Shown piece after piece: positions 28,701-35,387 of a stretch of 64,000 nt of DNA (within the stretch, counting starts at the first letter, position 1; each line of letters begins with the position of its first letter). The stretch spans positions 1,612,001 to 1,676,000 of the forward strand of contig NC_023065.1 of the NCBI RefSeq assembly GCF_000513295.1, in the 5' to 3' direction. Made by a program: the position numbers and the translations under genes. The DNA comes from Magnetospirillum gryphiswaldense MSR-1 v2. GTDB taxonomy: Bacteria > Pseudomonadota > Alphaproteobacteria > Rhodospirillales > Magnetospirillaceae. Below the pieces are notes generated by a model. It worked only from the letters and a program-made list of their open reading frames with translations, was not told the DNA's origin and searched no databases.

Positions 28701-29728
28701 ACGCGCTGATTGGTGGGAATATGACGGTCGATGCCGCGTAGCGTCCCGGCCCAGACCAGCCCCGAGCGGTCCACCAGCAAATCGGTCACCGTGTCGTCGC
28801 CAAGACTGGTGGCGGCGGTGGGGTCGCGCCTCAGCCCGCGAACACGCTTGGACTCCAGGTGGAACTCACGGATGCCGCCACCATATTCGGCCACCCACAA
28901 CACCCCCGGCCTGGGCTCGGCAAAGGCGGTGACGCGATAATGCGACCGCTCCAGCACTGTTTCCAGCACGGCCTTGCCACCGTCGGCGGAGATGTAGCCG
29001 ACGGCGCCGTGGCGGGTGCCGAACCAGATCTTGCCGTTGACGTCCTCGTATAAAGCCGTGGCCGCGTCGATTCCCAGATCGACCGGCATGGTGACCGGCA
29101 CGAAAGTACCGCCGGGTTGGCGCTTCCAGATACCGCCGCCGGCCGTCCCCACCCAGATTCGCCCCCCCCGGTCGATCAATATGCTGGTGGCCTCGCCCTT
29201 GGGAATGCCTTCCTCGCGCTGCCAGGTCCGGGTCGCCACGTCCAGGCGGAAGGCCCCCTGACGGCTGGCGGTCCACACGCCCCCCTTGCCATCCCCGCAA
29301 ATGCCGTTCAAGCGCCCGAAATCACCCTGCGGATGGCGATAGGTGACGAAACCCTGGCTGGCTTCGTCAAACCGAACCACCACCCCCGACACGGTACTGA
29401 ACCAGGGGCGGCCATATTCGTCGGCAAAGGCCTTAGTGATGATGTTGTCGGGCAACGAATTGGGATCGTCGTCATCATGGCGGAACACCGTCATGCGATA
29501 ACCGTCCCAACGGGCGACGCCGCCGGGCGTCGCCGCCCAGATGAACCCCTTGCCGTCCTGAGCCAGACCCAAGGCCACCGGATAGGGCAATCCCTCGGCC
29601 GGGGTCAGATGGCTGAACACCGGGGGCACATTGTCATCCCAGGCATCCTGATTGGCGCGATCATCCCTGGCCAATGCCTGACCAACGGATAAAACGACGC
29701 ACAGCCACAATGCCAGGACGTTGCGCAC
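25739..29728 (-). CDS. Hybrid sensor histidine kinase with periplasmic Reg_prop propeller, receiver and Hpt
   Basis: This protein of about 1329 residues starts with a signal peptide (MRNVLALWLCVVLSVGQALA). A long periplasmic two-component-propeller region follows (about residues 35-700), with many repeats of the type DxxGxIWxGT, then a Y_Y_Y domain and a transmembrane helix near residue 795. The cytoplasmic part has HisKA with His852 in IIGHEIRTPLNG, HATPase_c (NLIGNAVKFTD), a receiver with Asp1140 in LMDVRMPDMDG, and a C-terminal Hpt with His1271 in ALAHRLRSASG. GTG 29728 has GGGAGG four bases upstream; GTG 29740 is an alternative. The likely output is the OmpR-type regulator next door. Confidence 0.9.
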   Translation of the reverse strand: MRNVLALWLCVVLSVGQALARDDRANQDAWDDNVPPVFSHLTPAEGLPYPVALGLAQDGKGFIWAATPGGVARWDGYRMTVFRHDDDDPNSLPDNIITKAFADEYGRPWFSTVSGVVVRFDEASQGFVTYRHPQGDFGRLNGICGDGKGGVWTASRQGAFRLDVATRTWQREEGIPKGEATSILIDRGGRIWVGTAGGGIWKRQPGGTFVPVTMPVDLGIDAATALYEDVNGKIWFGTRHGAVGYISADGGKAVLETVLERSHYRVTAFAEPRPGVLWVAEYGGGIREFHLESKRVRGLRRDPTAATSLGDDTVTDLLVDRSGLVWAGTLRGIDRHIPTNQRVVTVVTHRDGGLTGHDVRSVAAADDGGVWLGFRVSGLALVEPGARLSADMPATGPWPEGLPGGPVQAVADTADGRVWAGLPSGLFEIDIKTGRVTPYAPLKDSNIQTLYRDHDSLWAGGSMGLVNIPPDGGIPRFYRSVRDDATTLSDNSVQAIHRDRAQRLWVGTQRGFDLLEDAQSGRFRRIFNDPGDSASLPSDIINRIAEDRFGRLWLATGNGIGIFDPEQEGRLRFTRVGRAQGLGSGTVLSVIEGEGGLMVAGTGDGLSVLDPETLKVRTLGPPEGLEIKTFWAGSATRMKDGTLVLGGFGGMAVVRPTVLPSWDFRPPVVVTDIRVGGQPVLLAEKIEIPSGEDSIQVDYSALDYSAPERNRYAYRLDKSDWVYTDAYHRTASYTNLPPGVHKLELMGSSSIGKWGEPLELSIHVLPAWYQTAWFRSILWLSILGGGIGLILMRKAYHQRRETELNQQVIAKTAEAEAARQWALAGEEHARRAKEVAEAADAMKSRFLAIIGHEIRTPLNGLLGMLQILDLGRLDEDQRQSLSRAKQAGDNLRLLVESVLEYGREGSQSAEITLDDMDMRALAQEIAAMLRPHAEAKGLALILEVLPDEEMWIRSHRVKLSRILLNLIGNAVKFTDHGSVTITVAVTDDDTRRHVVVTVTDTGIGVPPDMSQAIFSEFIQADDSITRRFGGVGLGLALSRRMATHLGGELVHDGTVANGSRFRLDFRAEWGAPPPAPTVEALPDPTGSGGLRVLVVDDEEINLRVAERMLTHMGHHVSVATCGHDAVAAMVQSAFDVVLMDVRMPDMDGMEAALRIRNQETAVGRGRAVIIAMTADLNDEVRRQCLDAGMDETLAKPVRIEDLQRLAATARPVLPSSRGLDLGFLAQQVDILGPREMIRLVRLFQKVSRDMIASMEKAAQSGDGDGVQALAHRLRSASGSLGMMELGAMTSEVEAAAKVASAELAGMLGQLRAGRLAGLKALAVYARSLR

Positions 29729-30047
29729 ATCGCCTCCCACGGTTTTTGCCCTGCCCGGAGCCTATCCCCCAAGCACCCCAGGAAACAACCGCGGCCACGG
29801 CCCCTGTGAACGTTTATCGACACCTCGTCCATATCGCATCGACCGGATGATCAAGTCGATGATTTATCGGCAAAATCCTGTAAACATCGGTGGATGACCG
29901 TCCACAACAGGTCGACAGCACGTTCACAACGATCCTCTAGCGTGCCGAAAGTTTGTGGACGATGTCATCTTGATCCCATAGCCCCCCCGCATCGCACGGG
30001 GGGCTTTCTCTTGGCATCAAGTCACATCGAATGGAAGGGGCGATCAC
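29729..30047. other. Divergent intergenic region rich in inverted repeats
   Basis: This 319-base gap separates the hybrid kinase from the voltage-gated channel gene. It holds exact inverted repeats: CATCGAC/GTCGATG (29837-29843, 29855-29861), GTGGA/TCCAC (29890-29905) and the widely spaced TGTGAACGT/ACGTTCACA (29805-29813, 29920-29928). It ends with a terminator-like hairpin at 29980-30012. No protein-coding frame is convincing. It probably carries promoters for both flanking genes. Confidence 0.55.
29980..30012 (+). terminator. Terminator-like hairpin in the channel gene leader
   Basis: AGCCCCCC (29980-29987) pairs with GGGGGGCT (29998-30005) around a ten-base loop and is followed by TTTCTCTT. 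It lies 35 bases before the channel ATG, with no upstream plus-strand gene. It may end a small RNA or attenuate the channel transcript. Confidence 0.5.
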
Positions 30048-30860
30048 ATGAATTTCATTAAAAGCATTGTGGAAAATAAGATTTTCCAATGGTTTATCAT
30101 TGGCGTCATCCTGGTCAACGCTGGCATCCTCGGCCTGCTGACCATGGAGCATACGCCCGAGACCTTGCACGCTCTCGAAGTGCTCGACCAGATTTGCCTG
30201 GTCATCTTCTGCATTGAAATCGCCATGAAGCTGATCGTCATGCGTGGCGCCTTCTTCAAGGACGGCTGGAACGTGTTCGACGTCATCGTCGTCGGCATCG
30301 CCCTGGCTCCGGCCACCGGCGAATTGTCGGTACTGCGTGCCCTGCGCGTGCTGCGACTGATGCGCTTGGCCTCGGCCATTCCGTCCATGCGCCGGGTCAT
30401 CAACGGCATGTTCGCCGCCATCCCCGGCGGTGGTTCGGTCGCCGCCGTGCTGTTCGTCATGTATTACGTCGCCGCCATCATGGGCACCAACTTCTTCGGC
30501 AAGACGGTTCCCGCCCATTTCGGCGACCTGGGCACCACCTTCTTCACCTTGTTCAAGATGATGACGCTGGAAGGCTGGCCGGACATCGCCTCCGATGTGC
30601 TGGAGCACCATCCCAGGGCCTGGATCTTCTTCGTCATCTTCATCGTCTTCACCACCTTCACCACCTTGAACCTGCTGTTCGGCATCATCGTCGACGCCAT
30701 GGAGCAGGCCAAGGAAGCCGACGCCCGTCAGCAGATGGCCGAACAGGGCGTGGAAGTGACCGAGCAATCCAACGAAATGCGCCTGGCGATCATCGAAGAC
30801 GACGTCAAGCACATCAGGGCCTTGCTGACCAACATGTCGGCCAAGCCGGCTGGGGAATAA
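30048..30860 (+). CDS. NaChBac-type voltage-gated cation channel with calcium-type filter
   Basis: This 270-residue protein has the single-domain six-helix layout of bacterial voltage-gated channels, which assemble as tetramers. S4 carries four arginines at three-residue spacing (R97, R100, R103, R106 in LRALRVLRLMRL). The pore loop has TLEGWPD at 173-179, S6 is FVIFIVFTTFTTLNLLFGII, and the C-terminus is a polar helix likely to form a four-helix bundle. NaChBac and NavAb have TLESW; Gly176 and Asp179 instead resemble the EGW filters of eukaryotic Cav domains, so Ca2+ selectivity is predicted. A GGAAGGGG site precedes the ATG. The next gene starts five bases downstream. Confidence 0.9.
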   Translation: MNFIKSIVENKIFQWFIIGVILVNAGILGLLTMEHTPETLHALEVLDQICLVIFCIEIAMKLIVMRGAFFKDGWNVFDVIVVGIALAPATGELSVLRALRVLRLMRLASAIPSMRRVINGMFAAIPGGGSVAAVLFVMYYVAAIMGTNFFGKTVPAHFGDLGTTFFTLFKMMTLEGWPDIASDVLEHHPRAWIFFVIFIVFTTFTTLNLLFGIIVDAMEQAKEADARQQMAEQGVEVTEQSNEMRLAIIEDDVKHIRALLTNMSAKPAGE

Positions 30861-30865
30861 CCAAA

Positions 30866-31990
30866 ATGGCTTTCTGGCGCGGGCTGCTGTCCACATCGGC
30901 AAGTGTATTGACAGTGATGGTGGCCAGTGCGGCGGCGACTTCCGCCGCCGAGCCGGGGCGCGGGCAGGTGTTTCACAGCATCTTGCAACGCTACCTGGAC
31001 CAGGAAGATTTGAATGGCGGGGTGCTGCTGGTGTCGGCACCCCACCACCGCGAGGTCGCAGCCTTGGGCTTCGCCGACGACCGGACCAATACCCGCATCA
31101 CCGCCGACAGCCGCTTTTACGTGGCTTCGGTGGGCAAGATGGTGACCGCTACCACCGCCCTGCAATTGGTGGAAGAAGGCGCCCTGTCGCTTGACGCCCC
31201 GGTGCTGGGATTGGTGGGCAGCGTGCCCGACATCGCCAAACTGCCCAATGTCGGCAAGGCCAATGTCGAGCAATTGCTCAACCATTCCTCGGGCATTGCC
31301 GATTACCTGACCGACAAGTTTTCCGAGGATTTTCACGCCAACCCGACGCGCCTGACCGCGGCCAGGGTGCTGCCTTATGCCTATAAGGAAAAGCCGCCCG
31401 GCCAGACCGGTAAGGTCCATGAATACAGCAACAGCAATTATGTGCTGTTGGGCGACATCATCGCCAAGGCCGATGGTGGTTCGTTCGAGGAATCCATCCG
31501 CCGCCGCGTGCTCAAGCGGGCCGGTATGGACAACACCACCGTGGGGGCCGATCCCAAGGACCGCACGCTGGCCCATGGCTACGCCGATTTGGAAGAAACC
31601 GGCGAAAACCAGGATGTCAGCCGTTATGCCTGGAACAGCCCGCTGGGCGACGGGCCGCTGGTGACCACCGCCGACGATCTAGAACGCTTTCTGTTCGCCC
31701 TGTTCCGCGACGGCAAGCTGCTGAAGCCGGCCACCTTGGCACGCATGACCGCGCCGTCCAAGCTGGAGGCGGAATACGGCCTGGGCGTCGAACTGGGCCA
31801 CGACCGTTGGGGCGATTGGTACGGCCATTCCGGCCTGGAAGACGGCTTCGAGGCCGAAACCCGCTATTACCCCGGTCGCAAGGCCGTGCTGGTGGTCATG
31901 GTCAACGGCAACACCGAATCGGAAAAATCCATCCTGGACCGGGCGGCGGCGGCACTGTTCCGCGCCACATCGGGCGACACGAGGAAATAA
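30866..31990 (+). CDS. Periplasmic beta-lactamase-fold serine hydrolase
   Basis: This 374-residue secreted protein (signal peptide about residues 1-28) belongs to the beta-lactamase class C/DD-peptidase/esterase family. The catalytic motifs are S88-V-G-K91, Y187-S-N189 and H321-S-G. Such proteins act as D-aminopeptidases, esterases or peptidoglycan hydrolases; the sequence does not show which. It lies five bases after the channel gene and four before the TMEM43-like gene, so all three probably form one transcript. Confidence 0.85.
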   Translation: MAFWRGLLSTSASVLTVMVASAAATSAAEPGRGQVFHSILQRYLDQEDLNGGVLLVSAPHHREVAALGFADDRTNTRITADSRFYVASVGKMVTATTALQLVEEGALSLDAPVLGLVGSVPDIAKLPNVGKANVEQLLNHSSGIADYLTDKFSEDFHANPTRLTAARVLPYAYKEKPPGQTGKVHEYSNSNYVLLGDIIAKADGGSFEESIRRRVLKRAGMDNTTVGADPKDRTLAHGYADLEETGENQDVSRYAWNSPLGDGPLVTTADDLERFLFALFRDGKLLKPATLARMTAPSKLEAEYGLGVELGHDRWGDWYGHSGLEDGFEAETRYYPGRKAVLVVMVNGNTESEKSILDRAAAALFRATSGDTRK

Positions 31991-31994
31991 GGCC

Positions 31995-33137
31995 ATGGCC
32001 GACGACGACAGCTTCACCGTCACCCAACACCGCAACTGGTTTTCCCGCTTCGGCGATTCCATCGCCGGGGTGATCGTCGGCCTGCTGCTGTTCGCCGTCA
32101 GCTTCGTCGTGTTGTTCTGGAACGAATCACGGGCGGTCGACGCCATCACCGCCCTTGATCTGGGGGCGAAGACGGTGGTGTCGGTCAGCGCCGAGCGCGT
32201 CGATCCCGCCAATCAGGGCCGCCTGATCCACCTGTCCGGCCCGGTGACGGTGCCCGCCGCCTTGGAAGACAAGCAATTCCGCGTCAGCGCCGCCAACGCC
32301 CTGCGCCTGTCCCGTCAGGTCGAGATGTACCAGTGGGTCGAGACCGAGGAACAAAAGACCGAGAAATCCGTGGGCGGCGGCGAGACCACCACCACCACCT
32401 ACCGCTATTCCCGCCAATGGCGTGAAGGCGCGGTGGAGTCCAGCCGGTTCAAGCGGCCCGAGGGGCACCACAACCCGGCCATGCACCATACCTCGCGCCG
32501 GATCGACGTCCAGGGGGCCAAGATCGGCGCCTTCACCCTGGACCACAGCCAGATCACCCAGTTGGATGCCTTCGAGCCGCTGCCGGTGACCGGCGACACC
32601 CCCGCCCCACAAGGATTCCGGTGGGTGGGCGAGCAGCTTTATCGCGGCACCTCACCCCAGGATCCGCAGGTAGGCGACCTGCGCGTCGGCTTTTCCATGG
32701 TGCCGGCCACAAGCCTGAGCGTGGTGGCGGCGCAATCGGGCAGCACCTTGGCCGAATACACCACCAATCAGGGCTATGGCATCAATCTGTCCGCTATCGG
32801 CACCCACACCGCCGCCGCCATGTTCACCCAGGCGAAACGGGACGAGGCGACACTGACCTGGATTTTGCGCGGCGCCGGCTTTTTGCTGATGCTGTTCGGG
32901 CTGATGCTGATGAGCAGCCCGCTGCATTGGCTGGCCAGCCTGCTGCCCTTGCTGGAATCCCTGGTGTCGGCGGCCACCTTCGTCATGGCCCTGGCCGTCG
33001 CCATCCCTTTGACCCTGGTCACCATCGCCCTGGCCTGGCTGACCTATCGTCCCTTGCTGGCGGGGGGGCTGATCCTGGGCGGATTGGCCGGCGCCTTCAT
33101 CATCAAACGCATGGCCGGCAAGAAAGTCGCCACCTGA
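31995..33137 (+). CDS. TMEM43 (LUMA)-family membrane protein
   Basis: This 380-residue protein has one N-terminal transmembrane helix (IAGVIVGLLLFAVSFVVLFW followed by NESRAV), a large soluble domain (about residues 55-285) and three or four C-terminal hydrophobic helices. The layout and the NESRAVDAI region match the TMEM43 family, known in animals as the nuclear-envelope protein LUMA and found in scattered bacteria with unknown roles. A Thr-rich stretch (GGGETTTTTYRYSRQW) interrupts the soluble part. It follows the serine hydrolase by four bases, which ties it to the channel operon. Confidence 0.8.
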   Translation: MADDDSFTVTQHRNWFSRFGDSIAGVIVGLLLFAVSFVVLFWNESRAVDAITALDLGAKTVVSVSAERVDPANQGRLIHLSGPVTVPAALEDKQFRVSAANALRLSRQVEMYQWVETEEQKTEKSVGGGETTTTTYRYSRQWREGAVESSRFKRPEGHHNPAMHHTSRRIDVQGAKIGAFTLDHSQITQLDAFEPLPVTGDTPAPQGFRWVGEQLYRGTSPQDPQVGDLRVGFSMVPATSLSVVAAQSGSTLAEYTTNQGYGINLSAIGTHTAAAMFTQAKRDEATLTWILRGAGFLLMLFGLMLMSSPLHWLASLLPLLESLVSAATFVMALAVAIPLTLVTIALAWLTYRPLLAGGLILGGLAGAFIIKRMAGKKVAT

Positions 33138-33163
33138 GCAGAGACAAGGATAAAGGGAGCAAA

Positions 33164-33184
33164 ATGGTTAAAATTTTAAATTAA
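33164..33184 (+). other. Six-codon mini reading frame with strong ribosome site
   Basis: Codons for MVKILN and a TAA stop follow an AAAGGGAG ribosome site at an ideal distance, 26 bases after the TMEM43-like gene. The codons are AT-rich, unlike the neighbours. It may be a leader peptide or the remnant of a deleted gene. The following 170 bases hold no other convincing gene. Confidence 0.3.
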
Positions 33185-33352
33185 TGCGATTGTTATGGTT
33201 GAGCCATTTCGGCATATGACTTATTATTGTGCGATTTTAGACGACACACAAAAACAGCAAACGATTTGCTTTGATACTTTTGCCTTGCAACTTAGAGGGT
33301 GGCCTCATCGTGGACAGGAAATTTGTCCCGATTGGGTTTGAAGGAGGGGTGA

Positions 33353-33694
33353 ATGAAAAACTTGCTACTCAGTCTGAACGGACGCATTCCGCGCAAGACA
33401 TATTGGATGTTCTTTCTGGCGATCATCGTCTTGAACGTGGTGGCGCTGACCTTGGACAGCCTCATCGCCGGCGACGATATCGAAGCGTTTCCGCTGTTCA
33501 GCCTGATCATTTCGTTGGCCATGATCTGGCCGTCCATCGCCGTGAGCGCCAAGCGCTGGCATGACCGCGACAAGTCCGGCTGGTGGATGCTGATCACCCT
33601 GATCCCGCTGGTCGGCCCGATCTGGGCGTTGGTGGAAAACGGCTTCCTGGCTGGTACCGAGGGCGATAATCGCTTCGGCCCGGCTTGTGTTTGA
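33353..33694 (+). CDS. DUF805 small membrane protein
   Basis: This 113-residue protein has three to four hydrophobic helices and the DUF805 signatures LNGRIPRKTYWMFFL and AVSAKRWHDRDKSGWWMLI. DUF805 proteins are widespread inner-membrane proteins of unknown function, often beside toxin, phage or channel genes. A GAAGGAGGGG site precedes the ATG. Upstream lies about 215 bases of comparatively AT-rich sequence that probably holds its promoter. The secreted-protein gene follows 41 bases later. Confidence 0.88.
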   Translation: MKNLLLSLNGRIPRKTYWMFFLAIIVLNVVALTLDSLIAGDDIEAFPLFSLIISLAMIWPSIAVSAKRWHDRDKSGWWMLITLIPLVGPIWALVENGFLAGTEGDNRFGPACV

Positions 33695-33700
33695 TCAAAC
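33689..33700. promoter_or_regulatory. Perfect 12-bp palindrome upstream of secreted-protein gene
   Basis: GTTTGATCAAAC is a perfect palindrome that includes the TGA stop of the DUF805 gene and lies 36 bases before the next start. It could be a regulator site for the secreted-protein gene, or chance. Confidence 0.25.
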
Positions 33701-33735
33701 TGTTTACCTGTGCAACTGAAAACAAGGGGATTACC

Positions 33736-34098
33736 ATGAAGAAATTTGCTTTCGCTGTTCTGGCCGCCGCCATGTTCACCTCCGCCGCCGCTCAGGCTGG
33801 CGATCAGGATTTCGCCTTGGTCAACAAGACCGGTTACCAGATCGACGAAGTTTACGTCGCCACCCCGAGCTCGAAGAGCTGGGGCAAGGACATCATGGGC
33901 GACGGCGTTCTGTCCAATGGCGCCAAGAAGAACATCATTTTCCGCAACTCCACCACCGCCTGCAAGTGGCAGCTGGCCGTGAAGTTCGAAGATGGCAGCG
34001 ACGTTGAATGGGAAGAGCCCTTCGACCTGTGCACGGTCGAAGTGATCACCTTGAAGTACAACAAGAGCACCGGCGTCACCAGCGCCGAAGCCAAGTAA
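33736..34098 (+). CDS. Small secreted protein of unknown function
   Basis: This 120-residue protein has a clear signal peptide (MKKFAFAVLAAAMFTSAAAQ, cleavage after AQA) and a mature part of about 100 residues. The mature part has DFALVNKTGYQIDEVYV, two cysteines (in TACKW and DLCTVE) that may form a disulfide, and the end TLKYNKSTGVTSAE. The fold looks beta-rich. It resembles a family of small periplasmic proteins of unknown function. ATG 33736 with AAGGGGA upstream is chosen because it gives the signal peptide. A strong terminator follows. Confidence 0.8.
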   Translation: MKKFAFAVLAAAMFTSAAAQAGDQDFALVNKTGYQIDEVYVATPSSKSWGKDIMGDGVLSNGAKKNIIFRNSTTACKWQLAVKFEDGSDVEWEEPFDLCTVEVITLKYNKSTGVTSAEAK

Positions 34099-34113
34099 TC
34101 ATATCCGTTACAG

Positions 34114-34143
34114 TGCCCGGAGACCCAGGTCTCCGGGCATTTT
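34114..34143 (+). terminator. Rho-independent terminator
   Basis: Twelve perfectly paired bases (TGCCCGGAGACC, 34114-34125, with GGTCTCCGGGCA, 34128-34139) around a two-base gap are followed by TTTT. This ends the DUF805/secreted-protein transcript and separates it from the ligand-gated channel gene. Confidence 0.9.
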
Positions 34144-34237
34144 ACCGCCGCCATCGGTAAAGCCAAAAAACCCCACACATCATCACGTCCCCACACCAGA
34201 CCGGCAAGGTCTGAACCCTTACTCATGGGAGAAGGCC

Positions 34238-35278
34238 ATGCGCCTGACGACTATTGCAAAAATGTTGACGGTGGTCATGGCCACCTGTTTCGCCGGTACA
34301 GCCCTGGCAGCGGAACCGGCGGCAAAAAAGGAAGCCCCAAAGGCGGAACCCGCCAAGGTGGAGGAAGAGGCCAAGCCCGACCAGATCCGCCTGGGTCTTT
34401 TCATCACCAATATCTATAATATCGACTTCGCCAACAACCAGTTCAGCACCCAATTCTGGGCTTGGTTCAACCATGACCGCAAGTCCTTCACGGCGCAGTC
34501 TGGCATCGAATTCCCCAGCGCCAAGAACTCCCGCATCCTGAACACGGTCAAGGAAGAGCGCGACGGCAAGATTTGGGCGCAAGCCAAGTACGATGTCCAG
34601 TTCAACCAGTATTGGGACATCCGCAACTATCCCTTCGACCGTCAGGTTCTGACCTATATCCTGGAATGCGCCGACGCCGATTCCTCTGGCGTGCAGTTCG
34701 TCGCCGACCAGGGCAGCAAGCTCAGTGACGAGTTGACGCTGGATGGCTGGGATATCTCGAACTTCCGCGTCAAGAACGTGGATCACGAGTACAACACCTC
34801 GTACGGCGATCCCGATCTGGGCGCCGATGGCCCCTCGGCCTACAGCCGAGTCATCGCCGAGCTGGAATTGAAGCGCAACGGCTGGCGTCTGCTGTTCTAC
34901 AACTTCCTGGGTTTTGTCTTCGGCATCAGCCTTTCCGGCGTCGTGCTCTACGTCAACGCGGTGCCGCGCCTGTCGGAAACCATCGTCCTGGCCACCAAGG
35001 TCGCCATGGGCACCGGCGCTCTGTTCGCCTCGGTCGGTGCGGCCTACGTGTTGCAGGCCCGCCTGCCCTCGACCACCGCCTTCACGGTCGCCGACGCCAT
35101 TCAGGGCACCGCCTTCCTGGCGACGCTCTTGGCCGTCATATCGTCCCTGGCGGCGGAAGCGCTGACCAAGGCCAAGCGGACCGAGGCGGCAACCCTGATG
35201 GGGCGGCTTCTGTTCGCATCCTTCCTGCTGATGCTGGCGGTCGACGCCTATCTTCTGACCATGGCGGTCAAGTCCTGA
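34238..35278 (+). CDS. Pentameric ligand-gated ion channel (Cys-loop receptor) homologue
   Basis: This 346-residue protein has a signal peptide (MRLTTIAKMLTVVMATCFAG, cleavage near ALA-AEP) and a charged linker. A beta-sandwich extracellular domain follows with Y131-PFDRQ-136 in the place of the receptor-family FPFDxQ, and then four C-terminal hydrophobic helices. M2 (SETIVLATKVAMGTGALFAS) is followed by LPSTTAFTVADAI, which lines up with the M2-M3 region of the Gloeobacter channel GLIC, including a glutamate at the cytoplasmic end of M2. The cysteines of the eukaryotic Cys-loop are absent, as in other prokaryotic members. It is predicted to form a pentameric inner-membrane channel; ligand and ion are unknown. 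Confidence 0.8.
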   Translation: MRLTTIAKMLTVVMATCFAGTALAAEPAAKKEAPKAEPAKVEEEAKPDQIRLGLFITNIYNIDFANNQFSTQFWAWFNHDRKSFTAQSGIEFPSAKNSRILNTVKEERDGKIWAQAKYDVQFNQYWDIRNYPFDRQVLTYILECADADSSGVQFVADQGSKLSDELTLDGWDISNFRVKNVDHEYNTSYGDPDLGADGPSAYSRVIAELELKRNGWRLLFYNFLGFVFGISLSGVVLYVNAVPRLSETIVLATKVAMGTGALFASVGAAYVLQARLPSTTAFTVADAIQGTAFLATLLAVISSLAAEALTKAKRTEAATLMGRLLFASFLLMLAVDAYLLTMAVKS

Positions 35279-35299
35279 TCCTGGTCGCCACCGCGAAAA

Positions 35300-35326
35300 G
35301 CCCTCGCCCTCGGCGGGGGCTTTTTT
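35300..35326 (+). terminator. Rho-independent terminator
   Basis: GCCCTCGCC (35300-35308) pairs with GGCGGGGGC (35312-35320) with one wobble, followed by six T residues. It ends the ligand-gated channel gene. Confidence 0.92.
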
Positions 35327-35387
35327 GTTGCGCACCGTCGCCAAGGCGGGTACCTACTCCGCTCCCAATTTCCAAGAGGCGCGGCAG

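Noticed and set aside
29811-29910. DnaA-box-like sequences (for example TTATCGACA)
   Set aside because: The best match differs from TTATCCACA at one position and the others at two or three. There is no origin-type gene context, so a replication origin is not supported.
33168-33184. TTAA-spaced motif resembling a CtrA site
   Set aside because: The spacing between TTAA elements is four or nine bases rather than seven, and the sequence is part of the mini reading frame.
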